From Posidonia oceanica (taxonomy: Eukaryota > Streptophyta > Magnoliopsida > Alismatales > Posidoniaceae): a stretch of 64,000 nucleotides of DNA. Below are positions 37,601-49,600 of this stretch, piece by piece. Below the pieces are notes generated by a model that had not been told where the DNA came from, ran no database searches, and saw only the letters and a program-made list of their open reading frames with translations. The DNA is taken from the NCBI GenBank assembly GCA_037176725.1, contig JAZBRS010000026.1, positions 146,889,501 through 146,953,500 of the forward strand. The letters run 5' to 3'. How positions within the stretch are numbered: position 1 is the stretch's first letter; each line of letters begins with the position of its first letter. Position numbers and translations under genes: made by a program.

Positions 37601-40600
37601 ATGTTGAAGAAACATAAGTTTATTAGAGCATTCTCGTAGTGGAACTCTAGATTTAGGTGGTGAGAGTGATACAGATGATTCCTCACAACTACCAGACGAT
37701 GATGAAGGCGGTGACAGTGCATATGCAACTCAATCTGGAACTGAAGACGTACGAGGAGAAAGTCAAAGGCCACTTAGTCCATTCACAGGAGAAGATCAAT
37801 TCACACATGCCACACAAGATGAGCATCATGGAATCCGACAGCCATCAAGACCTTATCCTTTGTTGTATCATTACAGAAGAAAGTCTCGTGAAGAGACAGC
37901 AAAAGATTCAGATTCTTGGAGTAGTCGTACTAGGGGAAGTTTATTAGAGTCACTTGATTATCTGAATATTCAAAATCATACAGACTCTTATGACTACAGT
38001 TCTTTTGGGGATCATTCTTATGGACAATCAGATTATGCACTGAAAGTGGATGGACGAGAACTTCATCATCCTATATTTCAAGCCAACAAAGTGAATGGAA
38101 TATGAACTCCATTTTCAACTATACATCACAACAAACAGAATATGAGCAGTAACCTCATCAAAGTCCTCCAAGGCAACATTTCTTGCCTCAACAGCCTCAA
38201 TAAGTTATTATTCCACAGTATCCACCAATAGGATTTTTGATTCGGCTGCCAATGGCAGATTATTCCATTGTGTTTTGAAATATCAATCATATTATAGCTA
38301 TATGTCTTGGAACAATTACATGTTGTGGAGGGAGTCATAAAGTCGACAACAAATTCATCGTAACCACAACATAATTGAACAACAAGAAGATGTTGATGAA
38401 CCAAGACAATCTTTCTGGTATTAAGTATATATATAAGGTAATTTTTATGAGTACTTTTGTTATTAAACATTTATTAAGTATTTTTACATATTATTTATGC
38501 TTCAGAATATTTGTATTAAGTCTATATAGTGTATTTAAACATGATACATGTTTAGAAAGTTGATCTAAGTAGTCTTAAATAAATGGAGATTATTGTTTAC
38601 TTCAGTTTATCCTAGAGTTTCAAAGCAAAACTCGAAGTTTTTTGACAATTTTCATGAATTTCCGTATTTACCGTGTTTCCACCGACATTTCCATCGAAGT
38701 CCGACACGTTTCATATTTCTGTCGAACCGAAGTTCGACACAACATCGATGTTTTGAACCTTGGATAGGATACACTTGAGTGCCACTACTGTCAGTCTCAG
38801 TCCCATCAGAATCATGTCGGACTCATGCAAGTTTGAACCAAGCTACATCATCTTCATTAAGGCTCACTTACCATGGCCATATACATCAACAAAACGAATA
38901 TTTTCGTTGACAATCTTATAGCGATCAATTGTCCTCTCTCGATAATGTTGTTACTTCTTGCTCTTCTTCTTAGCCTTCATCTAGGTTACATTTTCATACT
39001 ACCTTAAACTGGTGTGATCCTCACCCTTGAATCTCTCCACGGTATCCTTATTATTAAAAAGGCATTACTTCTGCTTGATCAAGCATCTCTTTTGGACTTG
39101 GGTACAACATCTTCCATGATGTACTTTGCTCAAAACACCCATCGGTGCTTCAAGTCATCCTATACTTCGGCAAATCCGACAACCAGGTGTTTGTTGTTGA
39201 TGATCAATCACAACCCTCTCATTTGCCAACTCAACATCCTATTGTCATTCAATGAGAGGGCAATATGGCATCAATTATATCTATAACTTTAGTTAGTCAC
39301 TATCCACAGTTCCATACTATGCCTTCCTTGTTGGAAGAGTGGTTTCTTGCATCGTCATCTTGATGAGTTTGTCTTCATGAAGCAACCACTAGGCTTTGTT
39401 GATCCTTGCTCAACCTGATATGCAGTGTCTTGTCTTTGTCGTTTCTGGTCTAAAGCAAGCTCCATAGGCATCAACGTCTCAGCTCGTATCTTGGCAAGCT
39501 TGGATTTGTGGGCTTCAAGGTCAATTCGTCTTTCTTCATCTTAGGAATACCTACTTATGCTACTATAATGTTAGCTTATGTTGATAATATTATTCTAAAT
39601 GGTACCATGTGAACTCATAGTTCTTGTTCAAGTGTGGAACACTTATTTTGCTAGAAGAGGATCTTGATTCTTTGAGTTATTTTCTCAGCATTGAGGCTCA
39701 CATGTCTTGCTCATCCATCATGCTCACATAGTCATAGTATATCTATGATCTCCTTACTTGTAACAATATGGATAGTGCTAAGTCAACAGCGACTCTTTTT
39801 GCGAGTGACTTTAATCCAGTTGAGTTAACTACAAAGCCTTTTTTAGATCCATCCACTTATTGAGCAAGGTTCTAAATTTTGATTTCGTGTTGAACTTCGG
39901 TCGAACGAAAATAGGAAACGTATCGAACTTCGGTGGAAATCCGGTAAAAACACAAAAGTTAATGAAAATGGACAAAAAAAATTCAAATTTTGATTTGAAA
40001 CTCTAGGATAAGCAAAAGTAAGCAATAATATACATGTAGAACTACTTAGATTCAATTTCTAAACATGTATCATATTAAAAATGCCACATACACTTAGTAC
40101 GAACGTGCTAAAATATAAAAAATACTTAAAAATACTTAATAAATGTTCAACTTAAAGAATTTTCACAAGGCTAATCTTGTATAACTTTAATACCATGTAG
40201 AATGCCTCAGTTCATTAAAATCTCCTTGTTGGGTCATGTTGAGTTGTTGGAACATTTGTTGCCGAATTTGTTGCTCTCTCCACAACACGTAACTGTTCCA
40301 CGTCATATGTGTGTAGTATGTTTGATACTCAACAATATATCTATAATATTGTGACTGCAGTAGTTGTACAAGGAATCCCATTGGTGGATATTGATAAATG
40401 AATGTGACCATTCCCTGAGGTTGAGGAATTGGCAGGAATTGTCGGAGGCTATTGAGGGATGTAGTAATGGGTTGGAGGACATTGAGGAAGTTGGAGCTAT
40501 AGTACCAAATGTTGACGCGTGTCGTCGAAATTTCGTTGATATGTGTTTTATTTTTAATTTACCGACACGACTTTGACATGATATTGACATGAAAGTTTTT

Positions 40601-43600
40601 TAAACAATTGTAAATTTTTTTTACTGTGTTTCCATTGACACGATACCGACATATCGACAATTTGCCGACACGTATTTGGTTTTCAACTTGTCGAAGTCCG
40701 ACAGAAACTGACATTTAGAACCTTGGTTGGAGCTCATATTTTGTTAGTTGTGGAGCATAATTGAAGATGAAACTCATTTTGTTGACTTGGAGCATAGGAA
40801 GATGTAATTTTCGTTCATCTACTTTCAGAGTTATATTCTGATTGTCCATAAAAACCACATCCAAAAGAGTTGTAATCATAAAGATCTGTAGAATCATAAA
40901 TGATTATAGAATCAAGTGACTCTAATAAACTTCCCTAGTATTAATGCTTCAAGAGTCTGAATCTCTTGTTGTGTCTTCACGATGTCTTCTTCTGTAACGA
41001 TACGGCAAGGATTTAGGTTTTAATGGTCGTCGGACTCATTGATGCTCATCTTGTGTAGCATGTGTGAATATATCTTCTCTTGTGAATGAGTTAAGTGGCC
41101 CTTCACTTTCTCCCTGTGGCTCTTTAATTATTGGTGAAATTCCATCGCCACCACCACTGCCTTCATTGTTGTCTGGTGGTTGTATGAAATCATCATCAGT
41201 CTCATCTCCTAGGCCTAGGGTTCTACCATAAGAATGCTTTGATGTATTGTTCTACATTGACACCCATCTCATTGGTAATTCTAAAACTTGGTCAACCACT
41301 TTCTTCATCTAGTACTAGTTGTCCATTTTTTTACAACCACTCAAGTATAGGATCATCCTCATTATATATGTGTGCAAGATCAATGGAATCCAATTGGTTT
41401 TATCTTCTCCATTTCTGAGACGTTTCATTCTCAACCTAATGTTATAAAGTACAAAGACCAAGTCATTCAATCTTGTAGTCCCCAATCTATTCTTTCATAT
41501 GAATGCGATTGAATGTGCTCTAGTTTCTTTCGCAACATGATGCTATATTGTTTAAGAGAGAATCTTTATTGCAATTTACCTCAAATTTAGAGCATCTCTT
41601 CCATTAAGCACCGATTATTCACTTGAATTATATGACAAACATAACGTGGAGTCATTGTGTCACGAGTAGCAATTGTAGAGGGATCTCCAAATGAGAGAAG
41701 TTGATCCCTAAAGTATTTGATATCATTTAGAGCTTGGACTTGAACATCAATATTTGGCTCTAACTTTCTAATCACTGCTTTTGATGATGCCACTAGATCA
41801 AAATGATTTCCAATGTCATGAGCATAGTGGAACCAAGGATTCAAATAATATGCTACATTGAGAAGAAGGTATTCCACAATTGGGTCAACATAATGATGAA
41901 AAGTATGAATCTATTTAAGTATATCTTAAAATGCTTATTAGCTTCATGCAAAGGATGAAGAACCATCCTATTCCATCTATTTGTAATTTCAGATACGCTT
42001 TTGAAGTTCTAGATACTGCATCATTTATAGTATCTTTCATCAAACGCATTGCGAAGGATAGATTTCTTATCACTATCTACCAAGCGAAGGACTTTGGAAA
42101 CTGGCTTTATAATGTTTACTACCTTCCTCGCATTCTCCCAAATTGATGTGCTATTAAATATTGCTTTTATTCTCCTACTAATTAGACTATCATTCTCGTG
42201 GTATTTGTACAACACTTGAGAATTAAACATGTACTTCAATTCATTTTTATTATCAAGTATATTTTGGAGAGCAATATAGTGGTGGCGAATCGTGTGACTC
42301 TTGGACAAATCAAATCACCACAACAACACTCGGGTGACCTTATAAATGTCAATATATAGGAGTGATTGTAAATGAAGTTGGTTATAGTTCTTGCATCCTT
42401 TAATGTCTTCTCTACCAACTTCGTCTTTTCAAAATCTTTAAGCATTAGATCAATGCAATGAGTCACACATGGTGTCCAATAAATTCTATATTTGGATATG
42501 ATTCTTTCACTAGCCTTTTTATAATTATTGTCATTATAAGTAACAATTTGAACCACATTTTCTTTTCCCACTTGCTTAATCACTACATCCATTTGCTTGT
42601 AGATGTACTTGTAATCTCTAATAACATCAAAAACATTAATGGACTTCAATAAAATAATATAACCATCACAATAAATTATGAAGTTGATGATCTAATTTCT
42701 AGTCATATTTGTCTAACCATCACACATGATTGTCATCCTATAGGTTGACCATTGTTGTTTTAAGCTATTAATGTAGTTTTGTAACTCTTTCTTCTTTGAC
42801 CGTATTAAAAAAAAAAAACTCTTTCTTCTTTGACTTTAGGTATTTGTTCATTATCTCGTAATCTATTGATGTTTTGACTCTAGTACCTTCTTTTGCTGGT
42901 ACATCAAGCATATGTAAGCATATGTTGCAGATAAGGTCTATTTGTAGTATTCGTCGGAATAGCGTTGAAGAACATATGCTTTGCCACGGATAAGGTCTCT
43001 CTTGCATTTCTAAATATGTCTTTGATGGTCTTTTGCTTTGACTTGTGTTTTTGGATTATAGTTCGATTTAGATATATCTTTGACTATATATTTTGAACAT
43101 CCTAGTAATGCCTTTGCCCTTATCCTTATGTGAAGTACGAATACCATTGCCATTGCTACTTCCACTTTTAAGAGAGATACTATCCAAACCATGGAATCTT
43201 TGGAATTGCTCACTATTTTATTCATCAGTTCTTGACTCTATCATTGCTTTTTCGAACATTTCTCTCTATTAAGGGTTTTCACAATTTGAAGGATGCACCA
43301 TATCATCATCTGAGTCTTATATGTTAATAGAATGATGTCTTTCACATTTTTCATTAAATAAAGTCCTACGGAACCTTTCTTCTTTGATCTTCTTTTCACT
43401 TTTTTTTTGCTTGTGTCCTTTAGCAATGCCCTCATTTGATCACAGAGTGTAGATGGACATGACTTGCATTTATTAACATTACTGTAGCCTTAAGGTGTTG
43501 CTTTAATATTGTTACACCCCCACCCATTATTTTCTTGTCACAATATTTGCATATGGTTTTTTGTCTATCTTCATCAACAGGAACTCCATGCAACCAACCA

Positions 43601-46600
43601 ACATCATTAAATTTAAGTGGAATACCTTTATTATGGTCTCCACTACTTAGAATTATCATGATTTTTATTAGCTTCTTAAATATTTATTGATTTTTTAAAT
43701 TTCATTTTGAATTATCATGATTTTTTACTAATTTTGTTAAAAATTTACTAACAAATACCTAACATCAAAAACCTTAGATCTAGATCTTAGATTTACAAAA
43801 ACTTAATGTATTATCATGTATATGTTAGATCTAAATCTTAGATCTATTAAATTTTAGTGTATATGCTAGATCTTACTACTTGGATGTTTAGATCTAGATT
43901 TGTATGAACTCTTTTAACCTTATGTTTTTGAAAAGTGGTAGGTTTTTTTGTTTATCAATGAGAATCCCAACTCTGACTTGGATTTGCTGTGTATTTTTTT
44001 TCTAGCAGTGCTTTTTTTTTTCTTTTATTCTGTGGTGCTAAAAAGGAGGAAATTGGTATTGACCTTTACCTTAGATCTAGATCTTAATACTTGGAGCACA
44101 GCAACCTAAGTACCCAACCTAACAAAGCACGGCAGCAGCAAGTGAGAACCGCACACTGACAAGGAGGAGGGGAACTGGAGCACAGCAGCACCAAGGGCTT
44201 GAAAGTGACTAGCGAGGACAAAGAGGACTACCGGAGCATGGCAGCAGCAGCAGGGGCATGAACCCAACTCAGCAACGATGACGACTGTGTACTGAGGACT
44301 CATCGGAGCACGGCAGCAGCAGTAGCAGAGGCTTTTAGGAGGACCTGAGCATTAGCAGGAGGTCGAGAGAAGAGCAAGATAGTAGCTTTGCTCTCTCATG
44401 TCGATAGTGTTGCCATTTATACTCCTGTGTCAAGTCGACACGATTGACCGAAGAACAAAAAGGCTCACCGAGTTGACACGACTCAGTTGAAATCATTGTA
44501 GACCTATGAAATTAGGTATGAAATGTGTATTTCTCGAAATTTCGTTTGCACAACTCACAATACCGATACGTATTGGCAAAATTTTGCCGATACGCTTCGA
44601 AATTCTGAACCATGCTACCGAAGCATTGTTGAGTTTCTTTAGCATGCCACCCTTGGCTCCATCATTGTTCCAAAAACAAAAAAAACATCCTTTTAAACAA
44701 CTCTTAAACATTTTTTTACTTGTCACCATTTTTTGAGTAAAAATGGCCGTTTTTTCAAATAATTTTAGTGACTTGTTGTGATTGACATAATTGATTATCT
44801 AGTACTTATTTGTTTACTTATGCTTGTCATTTATTTAGTTATTTAATTTATGTTTTTGAATTAAATATTGGTTGAATGATAATTGCATACTCGTGGTCGA
44901 ATGATAATCACATATATTCAAGTTATGTTTTTCGAATTAAATTATAAATGTTTGAACAATAGTTCCATGTATTGAGGTAATTTGTTGAATGTTGTTGGTT
45001 ATATGCATGTTATACATTTAATTTTTATTTTTTAATTTTGATTATTTTTTCATTAAACACCTGTTTTCCAAAAACAATTAGAGACTCAATCTGTATAGAG
45101 GCTTTTTTCCGATGTTAAAACATTGGGCTCCATACATAGCACTTGCAGTCAAGTTGAAAGCCACTCTCAACTGGATAATGGTCATGCATCTCTAGATATC
45201 TAAAGCACACTGTCAATCATATGTCTACGAAAACATACTATCAACTATGGATTTTTACTGGATCATGCACCCTTTGACCAATTCATGCCTTCTCGAATAC
45301 CAATTGCGCTAGTGATTTGGATGGTAGACATTCAAATAGTGATTTTAGGTTCTTCATAGACTCCATCTTTCTCTCTTTGAATTCTAGGAAGCAGTATGTA
45401 GTAAGGTGATCCAGTGCTTAGATGGAATGTAAAGTTTTGGCTAATGCTATTTTAGAACTTGGGTTCAAAGCTTTGTACATGAATTGGGACTCCATGTATG
45501 TGCTCCACTGATTTTACAGTGTGAGAATTTTTCTGCTATTTATCTCACAATCAATTCAGTCCATCATACATGTACAAAACACATTGAAATTGATTTTCAC
45601 TTTGTTCATGAGATAATGGTTTGTTATGAGCCTGAAATTATGCTGTTCCTTGACTTGCAATTTTCTTATTTCATTTAAAAGTTATGAGACTGATTAGTCT
45701 TGTTATGGATCACTATGTCATCCTCAGGATGCTATTGTCATAATCTTGTTACACTTCCCTTTTTCTATGAAGCGTGCATAATCTTACGCATGTAAGAACT
45801 TATGCATATGCAGATGAAAAGCAGCCATGATATTGAGCGTCAAGAGATCAAAAGGATTGTTAGTTCTGGAAATGTCAGCACTGCAGCTTGTTTTGCCACT
45901 GCTTGCACAACTTTAGCAATTGGGTTTGTTCTTATCTGATCTCCTTTTTGCTATTTCAATTCATTTGTGCATGTATGGTTCTTTTATGTGATTATAATAG
46001 TCCATAAGAATAACATGATCTTTTGTCATTCCTAAAGACTTTAATAGCTTAAGATATATTCACAACATGAATCATGAATATGCTTGTTCTGTTTACTTCT
46101 CTTTCCTGGAGCACTTTATCGACTGTGTAGTACGCATAACAATATTTATGTTGACCTGTTTATGGACAAGACCAGTTTTTTTTTGGCATTTTAGTGAATT
46201 ATTATGTCGTTTCACTTCACTTTTTGCATTTTATGAATGCTGGAGTATGCATCATTTGTAATGTTCATGTCAAAGTGTTTATGGGCTAGCCTTCAATCAA
46301 AGAATTCTTTTGGTATTTTAAGGAGCTCTCATGACCTTTTGATATTTTAGTGTAACTAACCCTAAGTAAAACTGTTTCTTTTGGGTAAAAAATTGTTGGC
46401 TATTATAGACCAAAGAAATTGTAAGGTCCTTAACATTTGTTACTTTACTCGGTCTGCCTTATTCTTGTGTGCAACAAACATGTGAACACCATTTTCATAT
46501 TGCTTTGGTGAAAATGATTTTAACTACATTTTAAGGTCTAGAAGTTGTTATCAAGCAAGCCATCCTAATGACTTCAAAATTTTGTTAATGTTTGGTGACA

Positions 46601-49600
46601 TGCATTAGTCATAATATTTTTCCCTGAATTTTGTTTAATAGAGAATTTTGTTTTACTCTGATACTTTGCACTAAATTTTGACAATTTCTAAATTCTGGGC
46701 TTACAAATAATGGTGTGAAATCAGGTGCAACATGACAGACTTTGTAAATTTCATATTATGAGATCCCTCCCATCTCACCCTGACAATTTGATCCAACATT
46801 CATATAGTTAGATTGTTTGGCAAAAAGTAATGTGATGGCTGTTACTGTACTTTTCCATTGTAGCGTTTGCTGATCATGAGGGATCCTTCTCCATAAATTA
46901 TTGTAAATTTGTCTTACTAGTTACAAGATTCTCCATCAACATAAACAGGTTGAAACTATAATGATTTGAGATGCATACCATTATAGTTCCCATTTACAAT
47001 TAAACTCCAAATATGGGTGTAAGAAATCTGGCTGCATTTTAATTCATACGATGATATAGTCCTAATCAATTATAAATTTGTTTATATGTGCATAAATTGA
47101 ATTTCTACCATGATACATGCATGTTGGAAATTTATTATATTATATGTTTAGACGCAGACGAATTATCTTGAATTGAAATACGATTTCTGTTAAATTTCTG
47201 AATATGGCAGATACCTAAAAACTAGTTTCTGGGTGGAGGTCTACCTTAAGGAACTCAAACATTTCCTTTCATAATTTCCTGCTATTTATTAAATTTCAAA
47301 ATGAAGTGGGGAAGAAACAAGATCTTGTTCAACTTTGTGATAGAAGGTACAGATAAGGAGTGGATAGGCTGTGTATGTAGTGCACTACTTGTGTTAGACT
47401 AATTGTTCTTTCATGTCTATCATATTTTGAGCCATATCTGCTTGATAAGGCTGTAAGCTTTTGTTTTTGAAACAAAATTTTCCTTTTCAATCACTCAAAA
47501 GAAAGCTCTACATAATCTTTTAAATGGCATAGTGGCTGTCCCCTGCAACCACCACACGAAGACCCAAGCTCACAACAACCTAAATCCCATTCGTACCCAT
47601 AAATACAACCATTTATTAATGGTACTGTGTTTTTAAATGTGTGAGACATATTTATATGCTAGTTAAACTATTTAAAATGTTAAATATGTCGTAATCATTC
47701 TGTATTGGCTCCAATCAAGCCGAACCTGGTTGTGAACTTCTGATTGTGTCGAAGTGTCAAAACTCAAAATACAGTTACTTTTGTTAACAATGTTCTCATA
47801 GATAAAATATATCACTAATAATTTTATCATGTTATCATATAAGATATGTCAGAAGCTATCAAGCCAGTGTCATATGGTACAACACCCATATAGGTAAGAA
47901 ATACCAGTCAATATGTATGTGCTAGGAATTTCCTTCTTGCTGCTCACTGTCACCATTTGGGTAAAATACCGATGTCTGCAAAAAATCTGGATTGGATAAG
48001 AAAGGAGAGGCACATGAATTTCTCAAGAGAGCCACTTGTAGCTCTTTTTTATAAATTGTATTAATAGGCCTGCATATGTTGGGCCCATTGAGAAATACAA
48101 ATGAAGGGGATTAACAAGGCCCGATATAAGTTGGGCTCAGTTTATTTTCCACAGAAGTGGGCCTAATCTATTCCTCTATTCTCACACAGTTGGATCACTT
48201 AATACACTAAAATTCTCTTCTATAAACCACTTTAGCAAGATAAAAGGGTTGATCAAATAACAAAATTTAAGAAAGTATCTTTTGCGAGAAAAGTGTTTCC
48301 ATAACCCATGTCCATATTAAGTATCTATTACTTTAAAAGGATGTTCATACATGATTTCATGTCTTAATCTTAAAATCAGAAGAAGAGAAAGTATTACACC
48401 TGAAAGCATGCAAGACTTGTATCCTTGTATCATAGGTCAGAATTCTGTCATCCCTGGACTACAGTATAACAGAACTTGAATTGAAGCACAAATGACTGGG
48501 CCACAATTTTTTTGTAGATGTCCATGTAGAATCTTGCTTCTGTGAACTGAGCCACAAACTGTTGAGTATGTGGAGTTTGATTATATTGAACCCTGGATTC
48601 ACGAATGTAGGCCTTTGTGAGGACTGCATTTATGGCAAACAGAAGAGGATGTTCATACATGATTTCATGTCTTAATCTTAAAATCAGAAGAAGAGAGTAT
48701 TACACCTAATAGCATGCCATACTTGTATCATAGGTCAGAATTGTGTCATCCCTGGACTACAGTATAACAGAACTTGAATTGAAGCACAAATGATTGGGCC
48801 ACAATTTTTTTGTAAATGTCCATGTAGAATCTTACTTCTGTGAATTGAGCCACAGACTGTTAGATATGTGGAGTTTGATTATGCTAAACCCTGGATCCAC
48901 GGATATAGGTCTTTGTGAGGACTGCATCTATGGTAAATAGAAGAAAGTCAGTTTTTCTAAATCTGTAAGAATGTCAAAGGCAGAAAGTTGGAGTTAGTTC
49001 ATACTGATGTATGGGGATCAGTCCCTGTAAAATCTCTTGAAGGTTTACGCTATTATGTCACATTTATTGATGATTCCACCAGAAAAGTGTGGGTTTATTA
49101 TGTGTTTGCTACTTTTAAAATGTGGAAAGCTGAGGTGGAAAATCAAACTGGTCAGAAAGTGAAGAGGCTGAGGTCTGACAATGATGGAGAGTATGACAGT
49201 CAAGAGTTCAAAGATTTTTGTGTAGGACATGAGATTCAAATGATCAGAACAGTCCCTGGAAAGCCAGAGCAGAATGGCGTTGCTGAAATTTTTTTTTAAT
49301 GCTACATGTGTAATTTCTTATTACTATGACACCCTAGTTCTCTTCTATATAAAGGGAGACAGTCTTCTATAACATGCATCTTGAGAGAGAAAAAATCCTA
49401 GTGCGGTCGTGGACATAGGTCTTGTCAAACCACGTAAATCTCTGTTTTCTGTGTGTGTTTATTTATTTTCTTCTTCGCTTCTCCTCTAGATACTATAGGG
49501 ATATCTTTTCCCTAACACAGACCTCATCCATGGATTCCACAAAATGTCAAATCATGATCGAAACCACATTGACAATTCTAGATGTGTTGTGATTTCTTGG

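Larger units (their letters stand above)
33705..38762 (+). mobile_element. hAT transposon A (DUF659/BED type), sense orientation
   Basis: 5058 bp. The left end CAAGGAATAGAACATCGGT pairs with the right end, which in reverse complement reads CAAGGTTCAAAACATCGAT. Flanks GGTGGGAT (33697-33704) and GATAGGAT (38763-38770) agree at 6 of 8 positions, as expected for a decayed 8-bp hAT duplication. Both subterminal regions are rich in CGACACG/GTCGGTG motifs. A broken transposase gene occupies 35136-38105, and tandem repeats lie upstream of it. Confidence 0.85.
39865..44614 (-). mobile_element. hAT transposon B, inverted relative to hAT A
   Basis: 4750 bp. Left end CAAGGTTCTAAATTTTGAT; the right end in reverse complement reads CATGGTTCAGAATTTCGAA. 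The flanks TTATTGAG (39857-39864) and CTACCGAA (44615-44622) match at 4 of 8 positions, and all four differences are transitions. Removing the element rejoins a copia RT reading DPSTY-RSIV, which supports the boundaries. The interior is a second copy of the hAT A transposase in opposite orientation, with a nested MITE at 40498-40725. Confidence 0.83.
32998..45813 (+). other. Intron 3 of the host gene (12.8 kb)
   Basis: It contains two inverted hAT elements and a split copia relic. At 32998-33704 I recognise no element, only AT-rich sequence and a degraded stretch at 33480-33704 that may be part of the copia relic. 45680-45813 is ordinary intron sequence leading to the exon 4 acceptor. Confidence 0.8.
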
